Notes: a model not told the origin generated them from the sequence alone. DNA of 33,333 nt from an uncultured Thermoanaerobaculum sp. (GCA_937934115.1 CALHAH010000036.1:1-33333); one strand, 5' to 3'. Counted from the stretch's first letter, positions 16,864 through 24,809 are shown. Numbers and translations: made by a program.

Positions 16864-18903
16864 TCATGGGGAAACGGGCTTTTCCCGGAGTTCTCGGGTT
16901 TCCCCAGGGCCCACCACAAACCATTTTCCCCGCCACACCGGTTTGCAAGCTTCGTCCGTGACCACCGGCCGGAAACGGCCTGGCGCGACCCGCTCCCATC
17001 GCTTGGAGATACGCCCCGCAGTAGTGGCATCGGCACCAAACGTCAGGACCTCAAAGGGATCCGTGCCCAGAAGTGCTCCATTTTCGGTTTCCAATGTGCA
17101 AAAAACGCCGCCCTCTGGCAGGCGCTCCGGTGACCAGGCCACTGTAGCCGCACTGGAAGCCTGAAATACCCCCAAAAAGCCTCGTTTTTCCCCTGGCAAA
17201 AAGATCTTGAAATGGCCCAGCGACTTTGCGTGGGCCTCTGAGGTTAGCAGTGCCACCAATAGCGAGCCGTCCACGTCAGGCATATTGGGGATCACCGCCT
17301 CACCCTTTTCATCCAGTACTCCAACCGTAAGTCCCTCAGCGCCCTTAGGGGAAAACTGCAGCTGAGCGCCCACCGGGTTGCCTTCCTCATCCACCACCCG
17401 AAGGCTAACCTTTTTGCCCGGAGAAAGGCGCAAAATGAGCGACGAATCCACCACCTGCTCTTCTATAGCCCAGCCCAAATCCAAACGATAAGCCCAGGCA
17501 ACGAGCGGCCCTTCCGGGGCGGCAGGGCAGGAAAAACGCCCGTTCGCATCGGTCTTGCCACGCCAACTGAACCCGCTGCCGCTGCAAGATTGCGAATTAC
17601 TTAGGCGGACTTCCGCAAAAAACACGGGGTTGCCGTTAACATCCACAACCTGCCCATTCACCGGGCGCACAGCCGCTGCAAGTTGGATGTCCTTTTTACC
17701 GGCACCCTCTGGCATGTGCACGGTTTTTAGTGGAACTAGGCTTTCACCCGCACCCTCCCGCCGCCGCAAGCCCAGAACCCAGGGCCCCGAAGCCTCAAGC
17801 AGAACTGCAAACTCGCAAGCGCTTGCGCTTTGCCAAGTCCCAGCCACGCGGTAGTGAAACCGTGAAGAGAAAGCCCAAGGCTCAAAGTCCGAGCAGCGAG
17901 CCTTATCAAGACCGGAAACCTTTACCGTAACCTCCCACCGGGTGGGCGTAAGCACGACTTCCTGAAAACTGGAAGGTGCCACAATAAAGGGAGGCGTGCT
18001 GTGGGAAGGGCGGTAGGTCATCCCTTGGGGGATGCGACCCCGGCTGCGACGGAGCACGCTTTCCGGCAACGTGCTCAAAAGCGCCCAATACGTTCCTGAT
18101 GGTACCGACGCAAACAAAACAGTACCATCCTCCCCCAGAGGCTTTGAAAGCAAAGCCATGCTTACACTTTTAGGGTCGAGAAGGCGCGGGGTGTCTTCTC
18201 TTGGCTCGCCAGGAGGAACTAACTCCACCCACCATTTCTCTTGAGTAAGCTCTTTGCCCCAAGGCTCCACCCGCACCCTGACGCTTGCTCCGCCCTCAAG
18301 TGCCACGTCTCCAAGCTCAATTCCCTCAGAGCTCACCACCAGGGGTCCAATCACTTCCATAGCGTGCTCCGGCGCCCTGGCCACCAGAGTAACCCTGTCG
18401 CCCGGAAGAAGCCCCAAGGCAAAATGGCCCTCCGTACCGCTCACGCCTTGGTGTTTCAACCGCAAATGCCTCTCCAGCATCTCACTTTCGAAGGGTAGCT
18501 CCCGGAGGGCAAGAAAAGACGGTTCCACCTTGCCGCCAACCAGGGGTTTCCCATCTCGCTTGGACAACAGTCGACCCTTCACCGCCACCAAAGGGAGCAA
18601 GTCACAGCGCACTCTCTGCGGTTTGCCATCCTGCAAAATCAAACTCATGCTCTTGTTGGCGTGCTTCTCAGCGCCGCAGACAACGGTGTACTCACCCGGG
18701 TTGAGGGAAAGCTTCCAGGCGGGGAGGGAAGAAGGCAATTCCGTTTCCGCAACTAGACTCTTGCCTTGAAGAATTGCTGCGTAACGAAGAGTGGCAGAAA
18801 TGTCGGCACCTAGGCTGGAAAAGGTAATCTCCACATCCACAGGCGCTCCCGCTGCCTTCCCGCCGCAAAGCGCTACCGCCAACACTAACAACCTCAGCCT
18901 CAT
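16864..18903 (-). CDS. Large exported protein with carboxypeptidase-regulatory-like repeats (module C)
   Basis: A 679-residue protein. The start is ATG 18903 (MRLRLLVLAVALC), five bases after GGAGG; an in-frame ATG at 18915 would overlap that site. The signal peptide ends near GGKAAGA. Repeated beta-sandwich motifs are visible: LPAWKLSLNPGEYTVVC near residue 65, VKGRLLSKRDGKPLVGGKVE near 110, VNGQVVDVNGNPVFFAEVRL and VSLRVVDEEGNPVGAQL further on, each typical of CarboxypepD_reg-like domains. No catalytic motif was seen. It is similar in length and build to the protein of module B. A GC-rich hairpin at 18921-18944 lies between it and the Cys-rich peptide gene before it, so expression may be tuned inside the operon. 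Confidence 0.82.
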   Translation of the reverse strand: MRLRLLVLAVALCGGKAAGAPVDVEITFSSLGADISATLRYAAILQGKSLVAETELPSSLPAWKLSLNPGEYTVVCGAEKHANKSMSLILQDGKPQRVRCDLLPLVAVKGRLLSKRDGKPLVGGKVEPSFLALRELPFESEMLERHLRLKHQGVSGTEGHFALGLLPGDRVTLVARAPEHAMEVIGPLVVSSEGIELGDVALEGGASVRVRVEPWGKELTQEKWWVELVPPGEPREDTPRLLDPKSVSMALLSKPLGEDGTVLFASVPSGTYWALLSTLPESVLRRSRGRIPQGMTYRPSHSTPPFIVAPSSFQEVVLTPTRWEVTVKVSGLDKARCSDFEPWAFSSRFHYRVAGTWQSASACEFAVLLEASGPWVLGLRRREGAGESLVPLKTVHMPEGAGKKDIQLAAAVRPVNGQVVDVNGNPVFFAEVRLSNSQSCSGSGFSWRGKTDANGRFSCPAAPEGPLVAWAYRLDLGWAIEEQVVDSSLILRLSPGKKVSLRVVDEEGNPVGAQLQFSPKGAEGLTVGVLDEKGEAVIPNMPDVDGSLLVALLTSEAHAKSLGHFKIFLPGEKRGFLGVFQASSAATVAWSPERLPEGGVFCTLETENGALLGTDPFEVLTFGADATTAGRISKRWERVAPGRFRPVVTDEACKPVWRGKWFVVGPGETRELREKPVSP

Positions 18904-18920
18904 GAGGGCCTCCAAAGGAG

Positions 18921-18944
18921 AGCCCCCTCACGCGGGAGGGGGCT
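18921..18944 (-). terminator. Hairpin inside module C operon (attenuator-like)
   Basis: Perfect nine-base arms AGCCCCCTC and GAGGGGGCT around a six-base loop. It stands between the stop of the Cys-rich peptide (18965) and the ribosome binding site of the next gene. There is no T run after it on the minus strand, so full termination is unlikely; partial attenuation, mRNA protection or a processing point are possible. Confidence 0.45.
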
Positions 18945-18964
18945 TTCAGGTGCTGCTATCCAAA

Positions 18965-19399
18965 CTATGTGCCACACTCCCAGGCCGCATACTCGGCGGA
19001 ACAAAACCAAAAATTTCCGTCCCAAAGGTTAACAAACCGCGCCGGCGTTCCACCACCACCCCCAGCCCCGCCGCATAGTCCTTCTACCTTACAATAGGGA
19101 CTGCACTCCCTGATCTTGCTTATCTCTGTGATCTTGTTACTCGGGTTAGCTGGATCAGGCTTTTCAGTCACCTCTATTTTTTCTGTGCAGCGTTCTCCAG
19201 CATCACACTGCGCGTAGCCAGAAAAGGCTTGCTCACAAATGCCTCGCGCTCCCACCGTAGGACCACCGGGTACATACCATTCCTGCCCACACGTGGAGCA
19301 CACTTGTGCCACCGCTTTACCCGGCAGCATTAGCAAGCTTCCCAGTACCACATAGCTTACCGAGAGGCCACTGAAGAAATTTACCAATGTTTTTCTCAT
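18965..19399 (-). CDS. Cys-rich exported peptide (module C)
   Basis: A 144-residue protein starting at ATG 19399 (MRKTLVNFFSGLSVSY), behind GGAGG and cassette C. An open frame exists further upstream but only through the leader hairpin. The signal peptide ends LPGKAVA, cleaved before QVCSTC. The mature part carries about ten Cys in an N-terminal domain (CSTCGQ, GICEQAFSGYAQC, AGERC, ECSPYC, GLCGG), a polar middle with Lys/Glu, then a Gly run (AGGGGG) and an aromatic tail with FWFC and WEC. The Gly run followed by an aromatic tail is shared with the interrupted module B peptide. No named family was recognised. It likely forms disulfides after export. Confidence 0.75.
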   Translation of the reverse strand: MRKTLVNFFSGLSVSYVVLGSLLMLPGKAVAQVCSTCGQEWYVPGGPTVGARGICEQAFSGYAQCDAGERCTEKIEVTEKPDPANPSNKITEISKIRECSPYCKVEGLCGGAGGGGGTPARFVNLWDGNFWFCSAEYAAWECGT

Positions 19400-19540
19400 C
19401 TCTTCCTCCCTTCCTGCCTCCGCGCTTCCCGGCGCGGGGCTGTTGGTTGCGGGGATGAGACCATGCTTTTTTTTTGTCAAGACCCCTGTATTCGTCCAAA
19501 ACGTTTGGCACGCCTTGGTGGACGCGAAAGGGGGGGGAGA
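19400..19540 (-). promoter_or_regulatory. Promoter-leader cassette, copy C
   Basis: On the minus strand: dyad CCAAA-N3-TTTGG at 19496-19508, TTGACA at 19475-19480, an A tract of nine, GCATGGTCTCATCC, a hairpin CCGCGC/GCGCGG (19420-19425 and 19432-19437) and GGAGG before the start at 19399. Similarity to copies B and D fades upstream of about 19525, so this copy has only the core plus dyad. The 19540-19880 stretch beyond it holds no supported gene. Confidence 0.68.
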
Positions 19541-19880
19541 GCTGTTTTAAGGTTTTCTTGGCGTGGTGGAAAAGCTGAAAAGCACCTTGGGTGTGACAAA
19601 CCATCCGGTGGGGGCTGCCAGGGCAAGAGGTGAGGGGCGAAGGTCGCGTTCGCGGGAAGATAGGTCAGCTAGTTCCGCAAGCAGCAAAAAAAGTCGGAAA
19701 CGTTTGGACGGGCACATCCACCGGCGCGTTCTTGCATGGATAAAAGCAAAACCCACTCGTATGCCTAAAGCTTGCACAGCAAGGCCTCCTAAGCAAAGCG
19801 CTCAACAAGCCCGTTACAGATACCGTTTAAACGCCTCTGGCTACCGGGCACGAGAAGAAACAACTGCCCCGAGGGAAAAC

Positions 19881-20891
19881 TTAGAGGACGCTTTTTCTCA
19901 TTGTTTTGATAATGGCTGCCAGGTTTCCGTCGAATTCCGGAAGCAGAGCTTTCTTTCCACCCCAGAGCTCTTCCACAAATTCGCGCGAAGGCGGCGCGAA
20001 CGTTACCAGCTCTTTGTGGGCACGTTTAAGCTCCAATCTGCTCCCTAACCATGGGTTTTTACCCAACTCGTCAGGCCAGGTTTCTAAGACGGCCGAGATG
20101 CGACCGCCTTTCACATCCCCTTCTGCCGTTTTAACCCTGAGAGCATCGTACATTGCAAGAAAAGCGGTGAAGGCGTTATGCGCCTCTTGCGGAAGCTGAT
20201 GTAAGGCGTACCGAATCATCCCTTGCGGACAAGAGCCCGGGCAGGAGGGGAGGAGCATGCCGTTCACATCCCAGAAAAGCACGCGCTTCGTCTCCTTCGC
20301 CTCAAATTGTCTTTGCAAGGCTACGTAGTCTTTTTTAATTTCCGCGGGCAGGCTTTCCGGGCTCTCCGCCTGCTCCAGTTCGGCTTTGTACTGATTTAAA
20401 AACTGCCCTAAAAGTCGCCTTTCCTCCTCCGCTTGCGGTTGGTATTCGCCAACTACCAAATAGCTGCCGCTGGCGGGATGGCCAAGAACCAAGATGCCGC
20501 CTTCCAAAAAAGAAAATAAAGCCTGTACACCTCGTACCTTATCTGAACCGCAAGTCAAAGTAAAAACTTGATATGTGACATCGCGGTCAGGCTCAAACAT
20601 ACCGCGGCGCGCAGGGGATACAAACTCAAGATAGGGCTTCATGAGCCGCGCTTTGCTTGGCCAATCCAGAGCCCGATCCCAGTTGTCTTCAATTTCCTTC
20701 AAAATGCCCTGCAGTTGCCGCCGTTCGTTTTGGTCCAAAGCTGAAAGCTTAGGGGCCATCCCCTCCCAAAGCCACACATGACAGGCCGCACGTTCTTCTC
20801 GTATTACTGAACCGGTATACGCAGCCCCGGGGAAGGGCATGATCCCTGAGCTGACAGCAAAAAGCAAAGCTGCATTGAAGAAAACCCCCAT
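19881..20891 (-). CDS. Exported protein of unknown function (module D)
   Basis: A 336-residue protein. The start is ATG 20891 (MGVFFNAALLFAVSSG), preceded by GGAGGAGG at four bases; the upstream in-frame ATG lacks a site. A signal peptide runs to about residue 24 (PFPGAAYT). The mature protein is mixed alpha/beta with long polar helices (ALDQNERRQLQGILKEIEDN, QAEEERRLLGQFLNQYKAEL) and a Cys pair in SCPGSCPQG. I do not recognise the family and see no catalytic motif. It begins 23 bases after the Cys-rich peptide of module D, the same close spacing as in module A. Confidence 0.78.
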   Translation of the reverse strand: MGVFFNAALLFAVSSGIMPFPGAAYTGSVIREERAACHVWLWEGMAPKLSALDQNERRQLQGILKEIEDNWDRALDWPSKARLMKPYLEFVSPARRGMFEPDRDVTYQVFTLTCGSDKVRGVQALFSFLEGGILVLGHPASGSYLVVGEYQPQAEEERRLLGQFLNQYKAELEQAESPESLPAEIKKDYVALQRQFEAKETKRVLFWDVNGMLLPSCPGSCPQGMIRYALHQLPQEAHNAFTAFLAMYDALRVKTAEGDVKGGRISAVLETWPDELGKNPWLGSRLELKRAHKELVTFAPPSREFVEELWGGKKALLPEFDGNLAAIIKTMRKSVL

Positions 20892-20914
20892 AGCGCCTCC
20901 TCCATTGCTACATT

Positions 20915-21226
20915 TTAAGCTTCGCACTCATCAATAAACTCTGGGTAGTCAATGGCACATTGCAGGGCACACCGCTCGTACCTGCGTTGTGCTTCTTCCA
21001 CGCACCAGGCGCAACACAATCGGCACCAACGAAGCAAGCGGCACAGCGCCAAATCATTCTGCAGCTCATAACAACAAGCATTACAGCACGCATCACCGGG
21101 ATCATCGCCCCAGACCAGACGGCAACCACCAGCCCACGCTGGAGACGGCAGCCACAACCCGCATAAGCTGAGGGTTATGAGGGCAAGTGCCAACAAAGCC
21201 TTATGTTTCCCCTTTGTATGCAGCAT
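20915..21226 (-). CDS. Cys-rich exported peptide (module D)
   Basis: A 103-residue protein starting at ATG 21226 (MLHTKGKHKALLALALITLS), with AAGGAGGAAAGGA just before it. The signal peptide ends PSPAWA, cleaved before GGCRLVWG. The mature part of about 70 residues has 13 Cys, many in pairs (ACCNACCYEL, RLCCAWCVEE), and an acidic C-terminus (DECEA). The CC and CxxC density could suit a metal-binding or multiply disulfide-bonded helical peptide; that is inference. It shares no obvious sequence with the peptides of modules A, B and C beyond signal and Cys content. Confidence 0.78.
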   Translation of the reverse strand: MLHTKGKHKALLALALITLSLCGLWLPSPAWAGGCRLVWGDDPGDACCNACCYELQNDLALCRLLRWCRLCCAWCVEEAQRRYERCALQCAIDYPEFIDECEA

Positions 21227-21475
21227 TCCTTTCCTCCTTTCCCCCGCTCCCGGGTGCGGGGTTTTTGTCCAAGGGATGAGACCATGCTTTTTTTTTTGTC
21301 AAGACCCCTGGATTCGTCCAAAACGTTTGGCACGCTTTCGTGGCTTTGGAGAAAACCTGGATAGGGGTTTGGAGCTTCCCGGCGTGATGGGGGAGTGGGG
21401 TGGCTCCTTACGAACATGTCCTGAAGGCTGCCGCTTGCCCACACTACGAAGGGCTCTTCCTTGGGCAAGCCGAAA
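21227..21475 (-). promoter_or_regulatory. Promoter-leader cassette, copy D
   Basis: On the minus strand: long upstream homology to copy B, dyad CCAAA-N3-TTTGG at 21318-21330, TTGACA at 21297-21302, an A tract of ten, GCATGGTCTCATCC, a hairpin CCCCGC/GCGGGG (21242-21247 and 21256-21261) and a purine-rich ribosome binding site before 21226. The hairpin arms differ from copies B and C but still pair, that is, both sides changed together. Confidence 0.7.
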
Positions 21476-21566
21476 GTGCGTCCAGAAGTGTTCAAGACAG
21501 AAGGATGGCAGGGCTTTTGGCGCGTGCCGGCGAACTCGGAAACGCTACGGTCCTCGCTCCTGTGAG

Positions 21567-21627
21567 GCCGCCGCGAAGAAACGTGGCGCCGCCGCGAAGA
21601 AACGTGGGGCCGCCGCTCCGCGGCGGC
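21567..21627. repeat. Tandem 21-base repeat running into a perfect inverted repeat
   Basis: The 20-base unit GCCGCCGCGAAGAAACGTGG occurs at 21567-21586 and 21588-21607, and its first eight bases again at 21609-21616. That third, partial unit forms one arm of a perfect inverted repeat GCCGCCGC-TCC-GCGGCGGC (21609-21627). Further short GC-rich palindromes follow up to about 21830. No gene covers the region. Confidence 0.7.
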
Positions 21628-22430
21628 TATGAACACATTCCCGCAAAACCCGCGCGGAGCGCGGGTCCCACGTGTTTTGAGTTTTTTCTCTGTGGAGCCG
21701 GCGCTCCTGCGCTGGCGAGCAGAAAAAACCCTCGCCAAGCGCGCGGCCCTTCGCGCCGTGCTGAGCTGGCCACGGGTGCCTGGTGAAGGTTGGCCGTGCG
21801 GCCCGCACCTACGGCCCCAGCCGCTGCGCGGCTTTTTCACAGCCGACCCAGGACTCACAAGACGGTACGAAACGTCTTCACCTCACACCTGTCACCGCCC
21901 CTCCCCTCCGTGCCAGGTTTTTAGGGACGTAGGCGGCACTGGGTCCTCAGTTGCGGAATCCCAGCGGTTTGGGCGCCGCCGGGGCCCCAACAACGACCTC
22001 TGCAGTGGTTTCGTTTTTGCGCCAAAAAACCGCATAAAGCAACCTTCTGTGCGTGGAAACACAGCCACGGATCGAGTGGTTGCATTGCACCTGGCTCATA
22101 AAAAAGGCACCCGCAGTTAGCAACCGCCTGGATTTCCGCTGCCCACCACGGGGCGACAGCCGCTGAACGAAGCCTAAAGTTCATCGGGGGCGTAAAGCAC
22201 TGTGCCACCATGGCCGCCAAAGCCGCGTACATTGTCAAAAAATCGGCAAGGCAACCCCACCATCTGAAAGCCACTTCAGGAACCTGGCCCCCAGAGTCTT
22301 CGCGAAAAAAAGCGGAGATAGCCCAGATAGGCCTGCCCTCTGCCCCGTAATGAGCTCTTCAAAAAGGGCTTGGGTTCGCCGCCTTTGCGCCACGGAAAAG
22401 CGAAAAGCAGTAAGAGAGCTGGATGCGCTG
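21628..22430. other. Gene-poor stretch, probably decayed
   Basis: All six frames are broken or lack family features. One minus-strand frame (22274 to 21921) has a weakly signal-like start and a few Cys, but no ribosome binding site and no cassette; it is not called as a gene. I see no RNA gene here. Confidence 0.35.
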
Positions 22431-22439
22431 GTGCTTTGG

Positions 22440-22890
22440 GACCTCCTCCTGTCCCTAGGGGAAAGGCGGCGGCTTTTGCGGCCGGGAAAGCCCCTGGGTG
22501 CGCGAAAGGCGTTTAAAGGTGAGAGGCAGCGTGGCACCACCTGGGCGCCACAGCCCCTGGATTTCCCCGGTTCTTTCGCGCCACTGGCCGCGAAATTCGG
22601 CCCCTATGGCCCGCAGCTCCAGGCGAAGCTGGTTGCCGTAAACCATTCCTCGTCACCTGGGAGCCCCATAGGCCCCTGGTCCACGCTGTCCAACGTGGCC
22701 TTCCAAACACCGCTTTCCCTGCGCTGCAGGTGGAGCACCAGCCGCAGCTGTTACCCAGCCACGCTCGCAACCCTAACCAATCCCCTGAAAGTGTTTCCTG
22801 AGGCAACGCCGGTTGTGCCGTGCAAAAGGCGAAAATGCAAAGCAAGCGATTAACAAGGCCTTTTTTTGTATCTTTACCCCCAGTAACCTC
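22440..22890 (-). pseudogene. Remnant of exported alpha/beta hydrolase with N-terminal beta domain
   Basis: Pieces in different frames join into one recognisable protein start: a hydrophobic signal (KKALLIACFAFSPFA), then PALPQETLSGDWLG, then QLRLVLHLQRRESGVW with KATLDSVDQGP, then GNQLRLELRAIGAEFRGQW and GLWRPGGATLPLTFKR, ending RPQKPPPFP. This order matches the small beta domain that precedes the serine hydrolase domain in a family of exported alpha/beta hydrolases. At least two frame changes, one TAA inside the beta domain and a TAG right after PPPFP break it. The catalytic domain that should follow is not found downstream. It is a clear decayed gene; the family name is from memory of the motif, not from a search. 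Confidence 0.65.
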
Positions 22891-23961
22891 ACTTCCGACC
22901 CGAAAAAAAATTTCAAATGTTTCGCCATAGGCGGAAAGGCTACCCACCGAAAAAAAGCTTCCTGCGGAAGGCTTCTACCCACCTGCGGCTTGAAAAGACT
23001 TCCAGATAGATTTCGTAAAGCCGCGATTTATGTGCTTCAAAGCTGGGGGCCTCTCGGCACGCCAAAGAGGGATGAACGTACTGAGGGTTTTTGGCCGCTG
23101 CTTGCGGCGCCAGTTTTTCCAACACGCTGAACGGGCCTCGAAGGCGGAGCCAAAGGGTCGGAATTGAGCTCTTGCCAAAGCGGAAGGAGCTTTCCAAAGT
23201 CTTTAAAGGACCGTTTCAGCAGTGGGAGCTCGCTAAAAGGAAGCCCGCAGCACCCCCGTAGGGTTCGGTGGGGACCCACGATGAGGTCGCCTCCGCTGCT
23301 GTTGCAACCCCGGGCCTGATCCTTTAAAGCTTCCCCCCTGCATTCGGCGAATATGAGAATTCGCGGCCACTCCGACGGGAAAGCCCAAAACCTTCTGTAA
23401 CCATCAAGAAATGGCGGTTGCGGTGGTGGCGCAAGAAAGAGCGTATGCGAGGCGCAATGTCCCCGATCAAGGCCCCAAAAGCGCTAGGAAAACCCAAGGC
23501 CCAGTGGCCAAAAGGCAGCCACCTAAGGCAAACCACCACGCCGGGCGGCAGGCCCACCCATCGGCCCGGCCCTTCCGGACACCAAGCCCGGCGAGAACAA
23601 AAGACACGCTGGCAGGGAGAGCGGCCCCAACCACCGCCCGATGGACCTGTCGCCAAATTTTTGGATGTGCCATTTTTGGCCCACGCGAATGCCCATGAAA
23701 GCGTTGCGCCCCATTTCCGCTACCAGCGGAAAAGAAAAAACCCTACGAAAAAAACGCGAATAATATGGGTACAAGGGCGCGAATGGGCTTTTCGTTGACA
23801 AGCTCGCCCAGGATGCCCTGTGCAGCTCCAGCACCCCTGCTGCAGAACTGAAGGTCGGAACAAAACAAACGCTGCAAATAAAGGGAAAAACCCATGCCCG
23901 CGCATCCAGGAAAGGTTTCCACGCGGAAGGCGAACCCCAGAACGGGCGAGATGGGCAAAAA
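22891..23961. other. Long stretch without an intact gene
   Basis: Hydrophobic runs occur in two overlapping minus-strand frames around 23750-24100 (for example LLSLPAIVYFHRVGWLLCGLL), which may be the debris of a membrane protein broken by frameshifts. No frame gives a convincing complete protein, and no family was recognised. Base composition is more AT-rich in patches than in the flanking genes. Confidence 0.35.
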
Positions 23962-24369
23962 CTACAAGAGAGCAAACCACAAAGAAGCCACCCGACACGA
24001 TGGAAATATACGATGGCCGGAAGCGACAACAACAATGTCCCCCAAACGGTTGGCCAAGCAAGCCCGCCCGGGAATGCCATAAAAACTGTGGACCAGCACA
24101 CGTTTTTTGAGATGGGCCCGCGAAAACCCCCATACAACACTGCCATTGATTGAGCCACCTTTTTTGTGACGTAGCAAAAATTCCCAATGCCGTTTTCCTG
24201 CCGTTTGCCTATAGAAGGCGGAATCTCTGACGTTCAGCCTGAGCAAAGGTATTTTCTTCGCCGCTTCTTGCGTATTTGCTATTGCCGGTGGCGCAGCCGA
24301 TCCGCGCAACAAAGCACCAATGCCGGCGCTGGCACCGTATTTCCGCAGTTTGCGTCTGGAGTTTTTCAT
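23962..24369 (-). CDS. Doubtful 135-residue ORF behind cassette E
   Basis: Starts at ATG 24369 (MKNSRRKLRKYGASAG) exactly where the other cassettes place their peptide start, with a purine-rich AAGGGGAAAAAAG before it. The start is basic and then Ala/Gly-rich, ending APPAIA-NTQ, which looks like a secretion signal; a twin-Arg is present but no full Tat motif. Unlike the other module peptides it has almost no Cys, and its C-terminal half looks random, with hydrophobic runs in the other frames. It is either a decayed gene or a different cargo. Confidence 0.3.
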   Translation of the reverse strand: MKNSRRKLRKYGASAGIGALLRGSAAPPAIANTQEAAKKIPLLRLNVRDSAFYRQTAGKRHWEFLLRHKKGGSINGSVVWGFSRAHLKKRVLVHSFYGIPGRACLANRLGDIVVVASGHRIFPSCRVASLWFALL

Positions 24370-24450
24370 CTTTTTTCCCCTTGTTTCTTCTCCCGTCCCC
24401 GGGCGCGGGCTTGTGGTCGGCGGGATGAAAACATCCTTTACCAGGATCGC
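24370..24450 (-). promoter_or_regulatory. Promoter-leader cassette, copy E (diverged)
   Basis: On the minus strand the block GGATGTTTTCATCC aligns with GCATGGTCTCATCC of the other copies, followed by a shortened hairpin CCCG/CGGG (24392-24409) around the same CCCGGGG-type loop. The TTGACA and A tract are lost; GGTAAA stands in their place. It is probably inactive. Confidence 0.5.
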
Positions 24451-24752
24451 TGCCGAGGGGTCGCACTTACTGGTGAACAAAAGCTCGCGCCGGAATTGCA
24501 AGTTGCCACCTAGGTGCAGCGGCTCCTAGAAAGCAAGATGGTGCGGGCTTTACGCGTTCTGCAAGCACACGGCGCTCGTGAACGAAGACCAAACCCAGCA
24601 GCAAAGGGGCGAGGTCTGGCCTCCATACAGGACAAAAGACGAAAAAATGCTCCTGTCCAACGTTGGCACCCAAGGCCACACCACAAAATGCTCACATCAG
24701 TCCACGGTTGACAAAAGAAGGTGCTCATTGAGGGCTATGAGAGCTGTCAGAG
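24451..24752. other. Intergenic stretch, nothing recognised
   Basis: Lies between cassette E and the terminator of the frameshifted gene. Short open frames on both strands lack start sites, composition or motifs that would support a gene. Confidence 0.4.
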
Positions 24753-24787
24753 GAAAAAAGAAACGGGGCAAGCCACAAGCTTGCCCC
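24753..24787 (-). terminator. Intrinsic terminator
   Basis: Perfect nine-base arms GGGGCAAGC and GCTTGCCCC (24765-24773 and 24779-24787) around a five-base loop, followed on the minus strand by GTTTCTTTTTT. It lies 23 bases after the stop codon at 24810 and is the clearest rho-independent terminator in the window. It shows the frameshifted gene upstream was once, or still is, a normal transcription unit end. Confidence 0.85.
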
Positions 24788-24809
24788 AAATTCGCCCATC
24801 CGGGACTGA

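Noticed and set aside
19563-20048. A 161-residue plus-strand Arg/Ser-rich frame
   Set aside because: No start signal, low-complexity basic composition typical of antisense reading, and it overlaps the end of the well-supported minus-strand gene.
1206-21226. Idea that the signal-bearing Cys-rich peptides are also substrates of the radical SAM maturase
   Set aside because: They have Sec signals instead of the Trp/Pro leader motif, lack the C-x3-C-x-C core as a common pattern, and lie in separate transcription units.
21921-22274. 117-residue minus-strand frame with a weak signal-like start and Cys as a further module peptide
   Set aside because: No cassette, no ribosome binding site and no partner gene; Cys positions do not form a recognisable pattern.
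22350-22853. A 167-residue plus-strand frame
   Set aside because: It is the reverse complement shadow of the decayed hydrolase, whose family-like motifs are on the minus strand.
23523-24158. A 211-residue minus-strand frame with hydrophobic runs as a membrane protein
   Set aside because: Starts inside another frame without a ribosome site, has odd composition and equally hydrophobic runs in a second frame; more likely debris of a broken gene.
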